A stretch of DNA of 64,000 nucleotides from assembly GCA_035772785.1 (NCBI GenBank), contig JAOCPU010000036.1, forward strand, positions 62,001-126,000, in the 5' to 3' direction. Below are positions 12,501-23,762 of the stretch, one piece after another. Positions within the stretch are counted from its first letter, which is position 1. Every line of letters starts with the position of its first letter. This DNA comes from Phlebiopsis flavidoalba (Eukaryota > Basidiomycota > Agaricomycetes > Polyporales > Phanerochaetaceae). The translations under genes were made by a program, and so were the position numbers. Below the pieces are notes generated by a model. That model saw only the letters and a list, made by a program, of their open reading frames with translations, had not been told where the DNA came from and made no database searches.

Positions 12501-15500
12501 GAGCTTCTGGGCCACCGCCCGACGATGATGGTGAGGACCAGACGGACCTCTGTTGCCTTTAGGGGGAGCGTCCTCGATGCTCGCGGCGCCACCAGGCGGG
12601 AGGCGCTACGGCGGCATCGGGGCTGCGACTGGCACCGCGGCCGCGACAGGTGCAGCTGGCGCGCTTGCGTCGGCTTCGGGCTCGGTTTCCTCCGCCGCTT
12701 CGGGTTCGTCTTCGAACTGGTAGTAAACTTCCATGTTTGTGTTCTTCGCGTGGCAGAGGACTTGACGCGGTGCGGCAGACCGAGTCATCTTGAGTCTCAT
12801 ACTTCGCCTTGAACGTGTGCGCGTCGCCATGCCGGTGAGTGTAGGGGATGGACCAATCTCGATGAACCGCTCAAACTTGTAGTGTTGGAAGAGAATATCT
12901 TGAGTCTCAATCCATCGCAACGGGGAAGCGAACTGGTAGGCGAGCAGCTCGACCAGAATGACATATGCGAGCTTCTGACGTTGTTCGGGCGAGCCCCAGT
13001 TTTCTTGATCCCACTTGCGAAGGACTTTGTCGAGACGTGGGGATAGTGTTTGATCGTAGATGAGCTGCGCATATTCTTTGGTGACTTGGAAGGGCTTCGC
13101 GATGAGGTTCGGCACGTATTTGCCAACAAGCATGTCGGGGTTGAGGTGGAGCGGGGTTGATCTTCTTGGAGAGATCTGAAAATGGAATTAGCTATGAGAA
13201 GTCCTGCCAAGAGAAGAGTACATACACGCTCGGAAGGGCATGACACCGGCCCATAAGTAACGAGAGTGGAACGGGACATCGATGCCAGGGAGAGGAATGG
13301 TAGCGAATCCACGTTTCTAGCTTGATGTATCCTTCCGTCTTCTGTTGCTCCTGGGCGCGCTTGTAGCAGTCGTCGATGATTTCGGCAAGCATGGCCTTCA
13401 CTTGCTCGACAGTGAACTTCTCAGTGAGCTAGAAAGAACTGTTAGCGGATTCCGCTCGTTTACAAGTGATAAGACTTACCTTCTGAATGTCAATCTTTTG
13501 TATCTTAAGGTAGTTCAGAACGTTCGTCATAGTCTGAAGGGCGACCAGTTCACCCGCGCAGACATATTGTTGACCCTGAATGACATACATGAGGGACAGA
13601 ATATGAATAATGAGAAATACGACTTACCTCAACGTTGAAGTTGACAATTTTCTAGAAGAGACCCGTGCGAGAGGCGATGTCGTCCACCACTTCGCGAAGA
13701 GCAGCGTCCGTAAAAGTCTTGGAGATGCGGCTCGGGTTGACCGCGCACATCGCGTAGTTCGAGCGGTTCTGCGAGTCACGCTCGACAGCGCGCTGCATGG
13801 TGATACCGCGATAAAACACGACATCGACGAGGGCCGAAATAGGCAGAACGTCCGCGATGGAGGCCAACGCCGAGTATTCGCCGAGGGAGTGGCCGGCGAA
13901 CGGCGAGTCCTTCTGGACGAAACCCTTGGAGCGCATGTCCTCGAACGCGGCGCGCTCGGTGACGACGAGGGCAATCTGTGCGAATTGTGTAGCGAAGAGG
14001 AGGCCGGATGGGTGGCTGAATGTGTAGCGCTGGGTGCGGGACGTTGATGTCGCCGAAGAGGGGCAGGGTCTTGACGTTGCCGTCCTTGTCCAATGGTGTC
14101 GTATGTCATGTCCATGTACCGTTGACGGATGGCCTGGCCCTTGATACCACCGAAGTGGATGGTCTTTTCCTTCGGGTTGTCCTTGACGATCTCGACGATC
14201 GAGAAGCCGTAGACGGCGGTAAGGTGAGCGTCAGCGGCGTCCCAGACCGAGCGGGCGGCGGGCGAGTTGTTGTATAGTTCCATGCCCATACCGGGCTCTT
14301 GCGAACCTTGTCCGGTGAAGACGTAGACGGTGTTGGGCTGTGCGACTTCAGCTGTGCCCTCGAGGACCTTCTCGCCCACGCTGGTTGACAGTCGAGACCT
14401 TCACAACGATATTGCCGTCGCGCATGCCGATGTGGCGGACGTTGGCCTTGAGCTCGTCTCTGGGCAAACCATGCCCACGAACGCGACGTCGTACCTGTGT
14501 ATGACCATGAGCTAATGTAATTAAGAGGTAACGAGACGAGACTTACGCAATGACGCGGTCGGGTTTGCCTTGAGCGACCACTGTCTCGACAAAGCGGCGC
14601 GTCGCGGCGCTCGACCACATGCCGTGCGTGATCGTCCCAGGGAGAGACGCGAAGTCCGAGAAGTAGGGGTTGATGTGGATGGGGTTGAAGTCACCCGACA
14701 CTTTCGAGTACGGCTCGTTGGTCGCGGGGGAGTTTGAACACCGTCGTGCCAGACGGCGTCGACATCGTGTACCCATCGTTGGGGAGAGGGCAGACCTGGG
14801 CCCTGGGGCTGGCCGTGGCGGCGGAGATACTCGACGACGGGGTTGCCTCGGCTGTCGTCGTGCAGGAAGTCGACCGAGCCGACCTTGACGAGGCGCTTGA
14901 TCTGGTCGCGGACGAAGATTTCTCCTGAGGCGTTGACGGCCTTGTAGCAGGTCTTGTTGCGGTAGGTGACCTCGGACTTGACGCGGAAGACGAGAGTAGT
15001 GCCGGCTTGGAGGGGTTTAGTCTCATCGTCCCAGTCAAACCACTCCTTGGATTTGAGCACGCCGACGGAGGCGTCGTCAGTGACCTCGACGAGATAGTCG
15101 GGCTCCTCCACAACCTCGAAAGTGTTCTCGAAGTCCTCGAAACGACCGCGGTACAGGAACGATGAGACGACCTCAATGATCGGCTCGCCATCACGCGTCA
15201 CGTGGCCTTTTACCTTAACGGCCTTGCCGGCGTCTGTGTTGGTGACGGAGACGATGCGCGCCTCGGCCTTGCAGACATCACCGGCCTTGAGAGGTCGGGC
15301 GCCGCTGACGAGGTGGAAAGCCGTTGGAGAGGTGAACGAGTTTCAAGAGGTCGCCGTCAATCGACGCGGGGAAGATGGCCTTCATAATCGCCTGTATAAC
15401 TGGTCAATTCGATGGCCTCATTACCAACTGCGTGAACACGTACCTGCCAGCCAGTGACGATAGCGAAGTCCATTGGTGCTTGGACCTCCTCCGAGCGGGC

Positions 15501-18500
15501 CGACTTGAAGGCCTCGATCTGGTTGCCGACGACTGGGCCGCAGAAGTTTCTCGACATGGCCTGCATCGATGGTGACCTCGGGCCCAGTGTAAACAGCACG
15601 AACGTCGATCTCAGGGAGGACTTCGTCGTCGCCGAACCAGAGCTTCCAATAGAACTCCTTGATGCGCTTGTTGCGGTCAGACGCGATCTCGTGAATGGGG
15701 GGCGAAGCCCGTCGAGGGCTTGTACTCGAACGCGAGTTGCAGAGGCACGGAGACGTCGCGGCGGTCCTCGAACAGGGTGACGGCGATGCGAGAGGACGCG
15801 GCATCGTAGGTCACCCTCGACCGCCTTGAAGTCGGCCTTGTGCTCGCCGTGCGAGCGAGCGCTGCCAAAGAGCGAGACGGAGGTTGGGAGGCCGTTCTCG
15901 AGGCTGATGACGACGCGCTGGTTCTTGCGAGGCGCAAACAGGCGGCGGAGGGGGTTGTCGATATAGGCGGTGCCTTGGACGATGATGGGCGTGATGAGGA
16001 GAGCACGCAGCCAGTCGAGGCGGGGCCCAGCGAGAGTCTCGAGCCAGAGAGAGGCCTCTGGGAGCGACTTGCCGACGGTGTATACGATCTCCTTCTCCGA
16101 CATCGTGCGCTGGACGCCGAGGGTGGTAGTGATGGTCTCGGAGAGCGCGACCGGCTTCGAGCCGAGGAAGTCGATGACAGGGACCTTGGACTCGTCGCCG
16201 TCGTAGAGGCGGTCAAGGAGCTTCTTGGCGAGGAGGCTCGTGATGTTCCCGAGCAGGTCCTTGATGGGCTCATCCTTGACGATCGAGTGCTTGACAGCCA
16301 CGGGGCCCTGCAGAATGCAGACGCGCTGCGGGTCTTGGTCGAACACGGCGTCGATGTCTTCGGCTGCCCACAGTGAGTCCTAAAAGACCATGATCATTAC
16401 AAAGTAGCTCCTCAAGAACTACACAACATACCTTCTTGAACCAGACCTCGAAGCTCGCGTCGAGAATGGGATGAAAGGGACCGGCTTCTGACCAGGGCGC
16501 TGCGAGATGGCGAGGAAGAATGCCTTGTCCTCGGCGGCCAAGAGTTGCTCAGTCGCGAGAGGGTACGACTTGAAGAACTCCTCGACGAATGCGTGGGGCT
16601 TGTCGAGAGAAGTGTACGACTGGATGATTGAGGCTTTCGAGCCGTTATCGACGCCCGCGAAGCGCTCCTCGATGCGACGGAGCCAGTCACCGGTAAGGTT
16701 GCGGAGCGAGGTGTCGATCCAGCGCTCTTGGTGCGCGACGTACATGAGACGAACCATCCTCAACACAACTTCCTCGTACGTCATGTCAGCGAGATCCTCG
16801 ACAACCCGATCGTCCTTCTTCCAGCCGAACCACGGCTTGTTGAAGTTCTTGTTGAGCTTGTCGATCACTTCGGCGCGGTGCTCGACGAGCCAGGCCGCGC
16901 GCTTCTCCTTGGGCAGCTTGAAGACGGAGTCGTCGAACTCCTTCCAGAGCTTAACACCGCGGGTGGCGATCTTGTGGATCGGCTCGCCGAGCTCAGAGCG
17001 GACGGTGAGGATACCGCCCGTCTCCTTCGCATATGTGCCCTCCCACTCTGCGTCACCGACACCCCTCGCGGCGACGATGAGATCCTTGACCGAGGAGCTG
17101 GTGTGCGCCTCTTTGGCGACCATGACGCGAGAAGCGAAGAGGAAGCCGTCGAACGGCATGGGCTGGAGCCCGAAGCGTTCGACAGACCAGTCTCCAGTGA
17201 GGTAGGGCCAGACGTCGTCGGCGCCGCCGAAGCCGGAGCCCGCGATGAGGGAGATGTTGCTTTGCTGGCGAATGGAGCTGTAGGTCGCGAGAATGGGCTG
17301 ATGGAAGTCTTCGCACGAGTGGTGACCGCCCGCACGTCCGCCAGTCCACTGCAGGATGACGGGGAAGTCGGGGTTGGCGGCGGCGATGTTGACGACCTGA
17401 CGAATGCCGTCGACCGAGCCGGGCTTGAACGAGACGTGCTTGATGCCGGCAGCCCTGAGGCCCTCGATGATCTCAGCCGCCTTCTCAGTGCTGGGAATGC
17501 CCGCAGCGACACAGAAGCCTTCGATGGGTAGGCCTTCACGACGCATCTCTTGCCATAGAGGGAACTGGAAGCCGAACTGGCGAGGGTTGATGTAGAGGGC
17601 GTTGAGCGTAATGCCGACGCCGGCAGGGATCTTGGGCCTGGATTTCGGCGACCTTGGCGCGGAGAGCCGTGGCGTTGTAATGTCCACCGCCGGCCAACTC
17701 GACGTGATAGCCAGCGTTGAGGATGGCGCTGACGAAACCGCCCTTGACGGTCGACGGCGTCATGCCGGGCAACCATGATTGGGGGCTTGCCGAGGAGGCG
17801 GGAGAAGGGAGTGTCGATGTGTAGAGCGTTCCGTCGCTGGATAAACAGTGTAAGAAACAGATAGCAAGCAATCAAAAGGTTGAATTTACCTTGTCTTGAC
17901 CAGCGAGGGCATGTACTTCTTACTCCACCAGTCCTCGGTCTGTATCTGCTGACCGTCGAGCAATTCGGCAACGCTCTTGCCCCTGTCTCCGAGGACAAGA
18001 ACACGCACACCGCGGCCGTCCAAGTTACGGGCGGTCAGGGGGGGCCGCATCCACTCAGACCACCAGGGCCGTAAATCGATGGCGTGAGTCGCGGTTTCGG
18101 GGAAGTCGGTGGCCTTGGCCCAGTGGATGGGCTGGGTAAAGATGAGATCGCAGAGGGTGGCAGTCAGCGAGGTCTTGAGCTCTCGCAAATCAGTACCTGC
18201 AGAGCAAATCAGTAGTGGTACATAGGCGGGTGTTATGCTTTACACTAACCAGTTTCCGTGTTGTAGACAGGAATTCCAAGGTCTCTGGGGAGTCCACAGC
18301 TCCTCGCCGCCGAAGTCCTCCTCAATCAGCTTCTTGGTTGCGCCTTCGAGGTAGTGACTGTGGTAAGGGACGTTGACGGAACGAGGAAGCGCATGGAGAA
18401 GACAGGCTTCCTCTGCGAGAAAAGAAGGGGGTCTTGCTCTGGTCGAGCCAGACCGTTGGGGGCTTTGATCTTGCGAAGGCTTGTGACGAGACCGTACACA

Positions 18501-19966
18501 GCGCGCGAGGAGGGCCGGTGACGACGAATCCCTTCTGCCGCATTGTGGAGCGAGACCTGAATCTGCGAGTTCATCGGGTAGTGCTGCTTCGTTAGTCTGC
18601 TTGATGTGACGTATCGAAGATCCTTGAGTTGCAGTCCAGAGACGGACAACATGGGTGTGGGGGCGCCTTCGCCACCTCGATCGCGTCCTTGACGATCGAA
18701 GGCTCCAAACCATGTGCGAGGAGGGGGAAGAAAATCCTGGTCCTGCGCATGGCGGAGAAGAAGCACCACTTGAGCATCTTAGGCGGAGTTCTCGAAGAAC
18801 GAGTCGTAAGAGCGTAGATGCTGCAATGGCGATGGCGGATACCCAGGCCTTGGGAATTGTGACCAGTCGTTACCGGCCAGGGCGGGAGCGGAGCTCACCC
18901 GGAGTGAGGTTGGATGTGCGGCATACAACGAGGTACTGACAAGTTGGGTGAGGGCGATGAGGGATACGAGATGGGAATGGTGGAACCGCGAGGTTATGTT
19001 ACAGACGGGCGGGGGGATGTCGCCAGTGAGCCAAGCAGGACGTCTAGTCCGTGCGCGTAGTAGTGAGTAGACTCCCATTTCGCTGCGAGAGGTATCAGGA
19101 CTACTGGCTGAATCATGGTCCACGACAGACGAAAAGGCGTGACGTATGGTCTGGTAAATGTCGTGGAGAGATTGCAATTCATCGAAATAGTGACCTCGTT
19201 TCGCGCCCATGTCCGCCAACAGAGCGTAAACGGAGGGCTTCGCCTTGTTCGGCTTCCTGAAAGAGGGCTGAGACCGGTGCGCGGGGAACAGAAACGCCTT
19301 TCTGTTCGAAGCGCGGCGAGTGCAAAGTAGTAAGAGTAGACAGAACCGTCTTACGGACGTCCGATCGAAGGCCGCCGCCACCTTGTGAATGTCCTGTTCA
19401 GCAAGGTATGAAGGAGGTGAAATGCTTGAGGCGTCGGACAAGAGCGCAACGCGCGCAGCCCGATGATTGAGCCTCGGCGTCGAGACGCTCTGCAACGAAA
19501 TCTAAGGAAAAGGGGACGAACATCTCTACTGTCGCCTGCGTTTCATTTTCGAGTTCAATGAAAAAAAAGTCGTGGTGTCTATAACATCTTGGTGCTGCGT
19601 TCGCGCGGCGAACTGGTCCCTCAGGATTTCTGCGACGATCCATTCGTCGCCATTAATGGGAATCGTATAGAGACCTGCGAAAGCGCGTTTCAGTGTCCAT
19701 GTCGTGCAAAGCCGCTAACGCGCAAAGCGAAGGATATTGCAGCAGCCTCTCCTACACCCATTCCGCCGCCACCGCTCCCCTGTAGAACGGCGAGACGCGT
19801 ATCGTCGCCGTGACGCGTGCCCCCGAGAGCCCTTCCCCCCTTGCCAATGCTGCCCCTCACTGATTCTCGTGATGTGGGGTAAATGAATTGTGCTCACCGT
19901 AATTGGTCCCGACTGGATTAGAATAGGGCGGGTCGTAATGCCCTGGCTGGACGAAGGGGAGGACAT
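6586..19966 (-). CDS. FAS: single-chain fungal type I fatty acid synthase (beta and alpha chains fused)
   Basis: This cytosolic megasynthase builds long-chain acyl-CoA from acetyl- and malonyl-CoA with NADPH. The chosen start is ATG at 19966 (exon 1 contains [13 protein letters not shown], followed by a GTGAGC intron and then [20 protein letters not shown]). Domains in order: acetyltransferase about 19.3-18.0 kb; enoyl reductase 17.85-16.4 kb ([18 protein letters not shown]); dehydratase to about 14.5 kb ([19 protein letters not shown]); malonyl/palmitoyl transferase 14.4-12.75 kb ([12 protein letters not shown] near 13.89 kb); acyl carrier 12.55-12.25 kb ([17 protein letters not shown], phosphopantetheine Ser near 12438); ketoreductase with GVGKGSIG near 10.93 kb; ketosynthase 9.8-7.55 kb ([32 protein letters not shown]); phosphopantetheinyl transferase 7.4-6.6 kb. 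The beta C-terminus ([20 protein letters not shown]) runs straight into the alpha N-terminus ([17 protein letters not shown]) in one open frame at 13133-12606, showing the fusion. Short introns and many single-base indels interrupt it. The stop near 6586 is inferred by allowing one indel. Confidence 0.95.
8857..8907 (-). other. 51-bp intron splitting the ketosynthase active-site Cys codon
   Basis: On the minus strand the exon ends GGTGCTTG, followed by GTGAGTCG...CTTTCCAG and then TGCTACGCT. Joined, this reads Gly-Ala-Cys-Ala, so the nucleophile Cys of the PVGAC motif is formed across the splice junction (TG plus T). A one-base indel follows shortly after in the next exon. Confidence 0.75.
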
Positions 19967-21370
19967 GATAGTGGGTCGTCGGGGGGAATGTGGTGACGAC
20001 GTCTAGGGGAGACACCAGAGATGAGAAGAAGGGAAAGCGTAGGGATGGTACCAGTTTATAAAGTGGAAGCCCCAACCTCGTTCTCCCCCAAAGAAACCTG
20101 GTAAGCGCCAATGTTCTGCCCAGTTTCACCAGCGCCGAATCAGGCAAGGCCCACCCGCAAAGCAAGGCGCCAATCCGGCGTCTCAGGGCACTTCGTCACA
20201 AATCAGGCGTTCCTCGACGACGGGAATCATTTTTGAATGGGAGCACGACTTGCGCGTGCTTGCCTCGCGTTGGGGGCATGTCTGTGGTCTTGTCCTCTGC
20301 TCAGCATCGCTGGGGGATCTTTTCTAAACGATCCCAGAAGTGAACACCCACTGTTCCCATGTCTTGACCGTTTTTTGCGCCCGCTCTGTTGGGAAGGTGG
20401 GGAACGCAGGCGCTCCGGGGTAACTTTTTTCTGCTCGAGATCTTTTCGAGTGCCAGTTCCAACGGTTTTGGTGACTACATCGCATCCTATCTTGTCTACA
20501 CGTAATCGACCAGGGCTCGAATACACGGGTCGCGTAGAATCTTACGATTCGCAAAAACGCACGCAAAACGCTAGGTCGGCGCTGATTGGACGAGATTTAC
20601 TGAGGGCGACACTGCAGCATCGGGTACGCGGACATTACATCTTTTGTACAATCGCTCAAAAAAAATCATTTTTTGAATTAATCTCCTACGCGGCAAGAGA
20701 CGCGAAGAGTCTGGAGTGCAAGTGATAACATCACCCCGAGGACGAAGTGATTATTATCTCGCTCGGGGACTTCATCCGCTGTTCCTGGGTCCAGCCACGT
20801 AAGTACCACGAAGGCATTTGGTCATGGTTCAGCTCAGTTGCGGACCCGGTTTCCCCAACCTCCATAAGTTGTGCGGAATCAATCAACTATTGGGGGGAAA
20901 TCGCAGCACTCTGCACAGCTATGGTGCCCTAAGAAACATTCGGGCCGACGACCCAACTCCTAACAAAAAGCCCAAGATTCCGCATATCCCGGATATCTAT
21001 GGGCTTGGGGACAAAGGCATCCATGGCGGTCCATAGCTGATTTGCCATGCCCGCAGGTGCGTGAAAGAGAAGTGGCAGATTGAAACGTCACGGTGAATAA
21101 TTGCATGATGGTGGTGGCGATTCGACGGCAACTCGCGAGGCGGTCATGGGCAAGGGGCGCGTGCCGAAGATGCCGAGTGCCACCAAGCTGATGCGCTCTG
21201 ATGCGCCTCGTGAGTTGGCTGGCGCCCATCTTGGTCCAGAACGGGCAGTGCTCAGGTGGAACACCACTTTGATATACGCATGGCATTGAAAAATCGTTTG
21301 AGTCGTGAGATGGGTGTATATTTGAGTCTTTATGGTACTTTACTTGATTATTGCTATGCCGGTGACCAGG
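19967..21370. promoter_or_regulatory. upstream region of the fatty acid synthase gene
   Basis: About 1.4 kb between the synthase start at 19966 and the next possible gene. Open frames here (for example 20237-20725 on plus) have no recognisable motif and look like chance reading through the region. I could not identify a specific transcription-factor site with confidence. Confidence 0.4.
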
Positions 21371-21380
21371 AGTGGCGTGA

Positions 21381-22935
21381 TTAGAATATTTCGTGGAGCT
21401 GATCGCACTGAAAGAGTCCGTACTGGGTGATAAATATACGAGTTGATTTTACTTCTCTACATGGGCGGAGTCTGGTGAAGCTGGAGGAGGGGGAGGAAGT
21501 TGTGGCCGGGCTAGCTGACCCCCACATGACTCGTCGACCAAAGTCTGCGAATGCGATCTCATCTATCCGCCAGCCACTGTCTTTGAGGAGACTCCTAAAT
21601 TCCCGGTAATGAAGGGTAGTCCATTCTCTTGACTTTGCGAGTACTGGGTCGAGTACTTCACGATTCTCGAGCGCCTCTATCGGACCGTTCTTTGACGTTT
21701 GCACTCTGGCGATATGACGTTCTAGGGAAAGCGGCGTGCACGGGCAGACTCGAGAATATTATCGGCAGTTATTTGTGGGCGGTAAAACACAGCCACTTTG
21801 CAGCTCCCATCTGGGCTCAGATACGGGTAGAGCAGGTATGGGGTTGTTCTAATAGACACAGCTGTCAGGAGAGGTACAAGGGGACGTATGAGAAATGCAC
21901 TAACATCGAAAGCTTCCACGCAAGCATTCCAAGTGTCTCGTGTTGCCGGAGTACGCTGAGTTCCAATGATGGCTTCAAGCCGTGGCGCAAGGTCAAGATA
22001 ATTATCCTCTTTGCGCTTGGAAGAAGAACTCTCCGAAGAACCCTGTCTCCTCGCGACGCTCGATTTTCTGCCAGAGACGGTTTAGACTGTAGAGCAAACT
22101 GCGCTCCTCCTCGGACTCGGGACGGCGCGCCCGACGTGTACTCCTTTGGCGAGCCATTCCAGGCGCGGAAGAGTGAGGAGCTCAAATGTCGCAACTCGGA
22201 GCATGTACGCGATCGTGATGAGGTGTAATCGGGGGCAGCGACGGCAAAGATTTCGAGAACAAGTAGGGAGCCGACTGAAGAGAGACGGCGAGGAGACCGA
22301 CACCTGACACCGTATCCGAGTAGTTGTGAGACGGAGCCTTGGGAATCAGCCTTCGCCGCGACATCTCCCATATTTCCCTGTTTTGAGAAGAGCCGGACGA
22401 ACTTGATGTGACATGTCAACCATACTCTATGAACACGAATTGTGAGATGAGGCTTAGACGCGTACATTAGCTGAGAACGTACTGCACCGCCAACCATCTT
22501 GAAGATGTTTCCACCCGCTGCGCACAAGAGAGGAAGTTCTCGAGAGTCGGTGGAATGACCAAAGCGGCAATCTGCACACCAGAAAAACCTAGGACAGACA
22601 CGAAGGCAGACCCTATGAGGTTGAATGTTTTCGGATGACTATTAAGCTGGATGGTCAGCAATGTTTCTCACATAGCCCAGGCAATGACATACCTGTCAAA
22701 GTATGGCGAGTATCATTTCGAATGAAGAACAAACTTCGCAATCTCTCCTGCGCCGTCCACTTGATGACCCATTGTGGACGGCTAACAGCCCCCAGAATGC
22801 TGCCTTCCGCCACTGAGTTCCGAATGGACATCAGGGACAGAGACATAGTGTACCGGGCCGTGAATTGCAGAGCCTACCCACGACAGTACCCCAACAATAC
22901 CCTCCAGAACTGCAGTATGTGGTATGGCAGGTAGC
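21381..22935 (-). CDS. unrecognised, probably spliced and frameshifted protein
   Basis: Several coding-like minus-strand stretches follow one another. About 22.93-22.73 kb: an exon-like piece ending RSLFFIRNDTRHTL before GTATGTCA. About 22.65-22.55 kb: a hydrophobic stretch, NLIGSAFVSVLGFSGVQIAA. About 22.07-22.02 kb: SLWQKIERREETGFFGEFF. About 21.64-21.54 kb: LHYREFRSLLKDSGWRIDEI. The last phrase resembles the C-terminal part of SAM-dependent methyltransferases, but no nucleotide-binding motif was found, so I do not assign it. These stretches may belong to one gene or to two. Boundaries are approximate. Confidence 0.3.
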
Positions 22936-23762
22936 TATCATACATAAGTCCCAAACGCTGGTGACATAGCGTGAACCTCGTGCTGCCACTCACGAAACAT
23001 GGACCGACTGAGGTAGTTTGTCGGTAAGAACATCTGTCTCAACCACGACGTCAAACGTCCCAAGAGCAGATGCGCCTGCCGACGCAGGAGAGGGTCTTCA
23101 CGTCTGTACTAATCCCACTCGATATCTCTTTCCATTCCGTCTGCATCTCGCCCTTCTCCCGACCAGGACAAGTGACGCGCTCTTCCGCTGTCATGTTCGA
23201 CTGCGAACAAGCCGGCTACAGGGGCCTTTGTCTCGGGCCGCTCAGAGGCTGGTGGTTGCTCCTGCAGAGGAGCCTTGGGTCGACTGTAGATGTCTGACTG
23301 CCTCTGGTACCGACAGAGCAGTGGGGCCGGCCGAAGGGCCAAAGCGGACCTATGAGCGCATCGCAGCGGGAGCCTTCCGGTCCACGAATCTCATGCCGTG
23401 AGGGTGTGTAGTCTGTCAAGAACAAGGATCGGGGATGTAGTTGGAATTTAGAAGGCCGGTCTCTGAGTGCATGTCGGGGTCGTAAGGGCGGTGCGTGCGG
23501 AGAGTCGAGTGCAGGCCGAGGAGAGTGTGAAATGGAGTGAAGCCACACCCGGGCGCGTCGGGCTCCAGCGCGTCTATGTGATTGGCATTTCGCGTGCTCG
23601 AGGTTGGTCTTGGGCGGTCACCGCGACGGTACACTCGGGTATGGGGACGACGTGGTCGAGGATCCTCAAAAGCCACGTACGTACGAAAAAACGATCTAGT
23701 ATTTACACCACACATGGTCTATAGTCTCTACTTTACATTTCACTTTCTTGCTATATCTAATT
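22936..23762. other. intergenic, no assignable gene
   Basis: Overlapping open frames occur on both strands with no family motif. The stretch from about 23.70 to 23.76 kb directly beyond the phosphoglycerate mutase stop is AT-richer and fits a 3' untranslated region. Confidence 0.4.

Noticed and set aside
16865..18010. 381-residue Ser/Arg-rich minus-strand frame
   Set aside because: It is an out-of-frame shadow of the FAS enoyl reductase; the true reading with GGRAGGHHS and GSGFGGADD overlaps it.
21381..21704. Methyltransferase C-terminus
   Set aside because: Only one phrase (REFRSLLKDSGWRIDEI) is similar and no SAM-binding motif is visible upstream.
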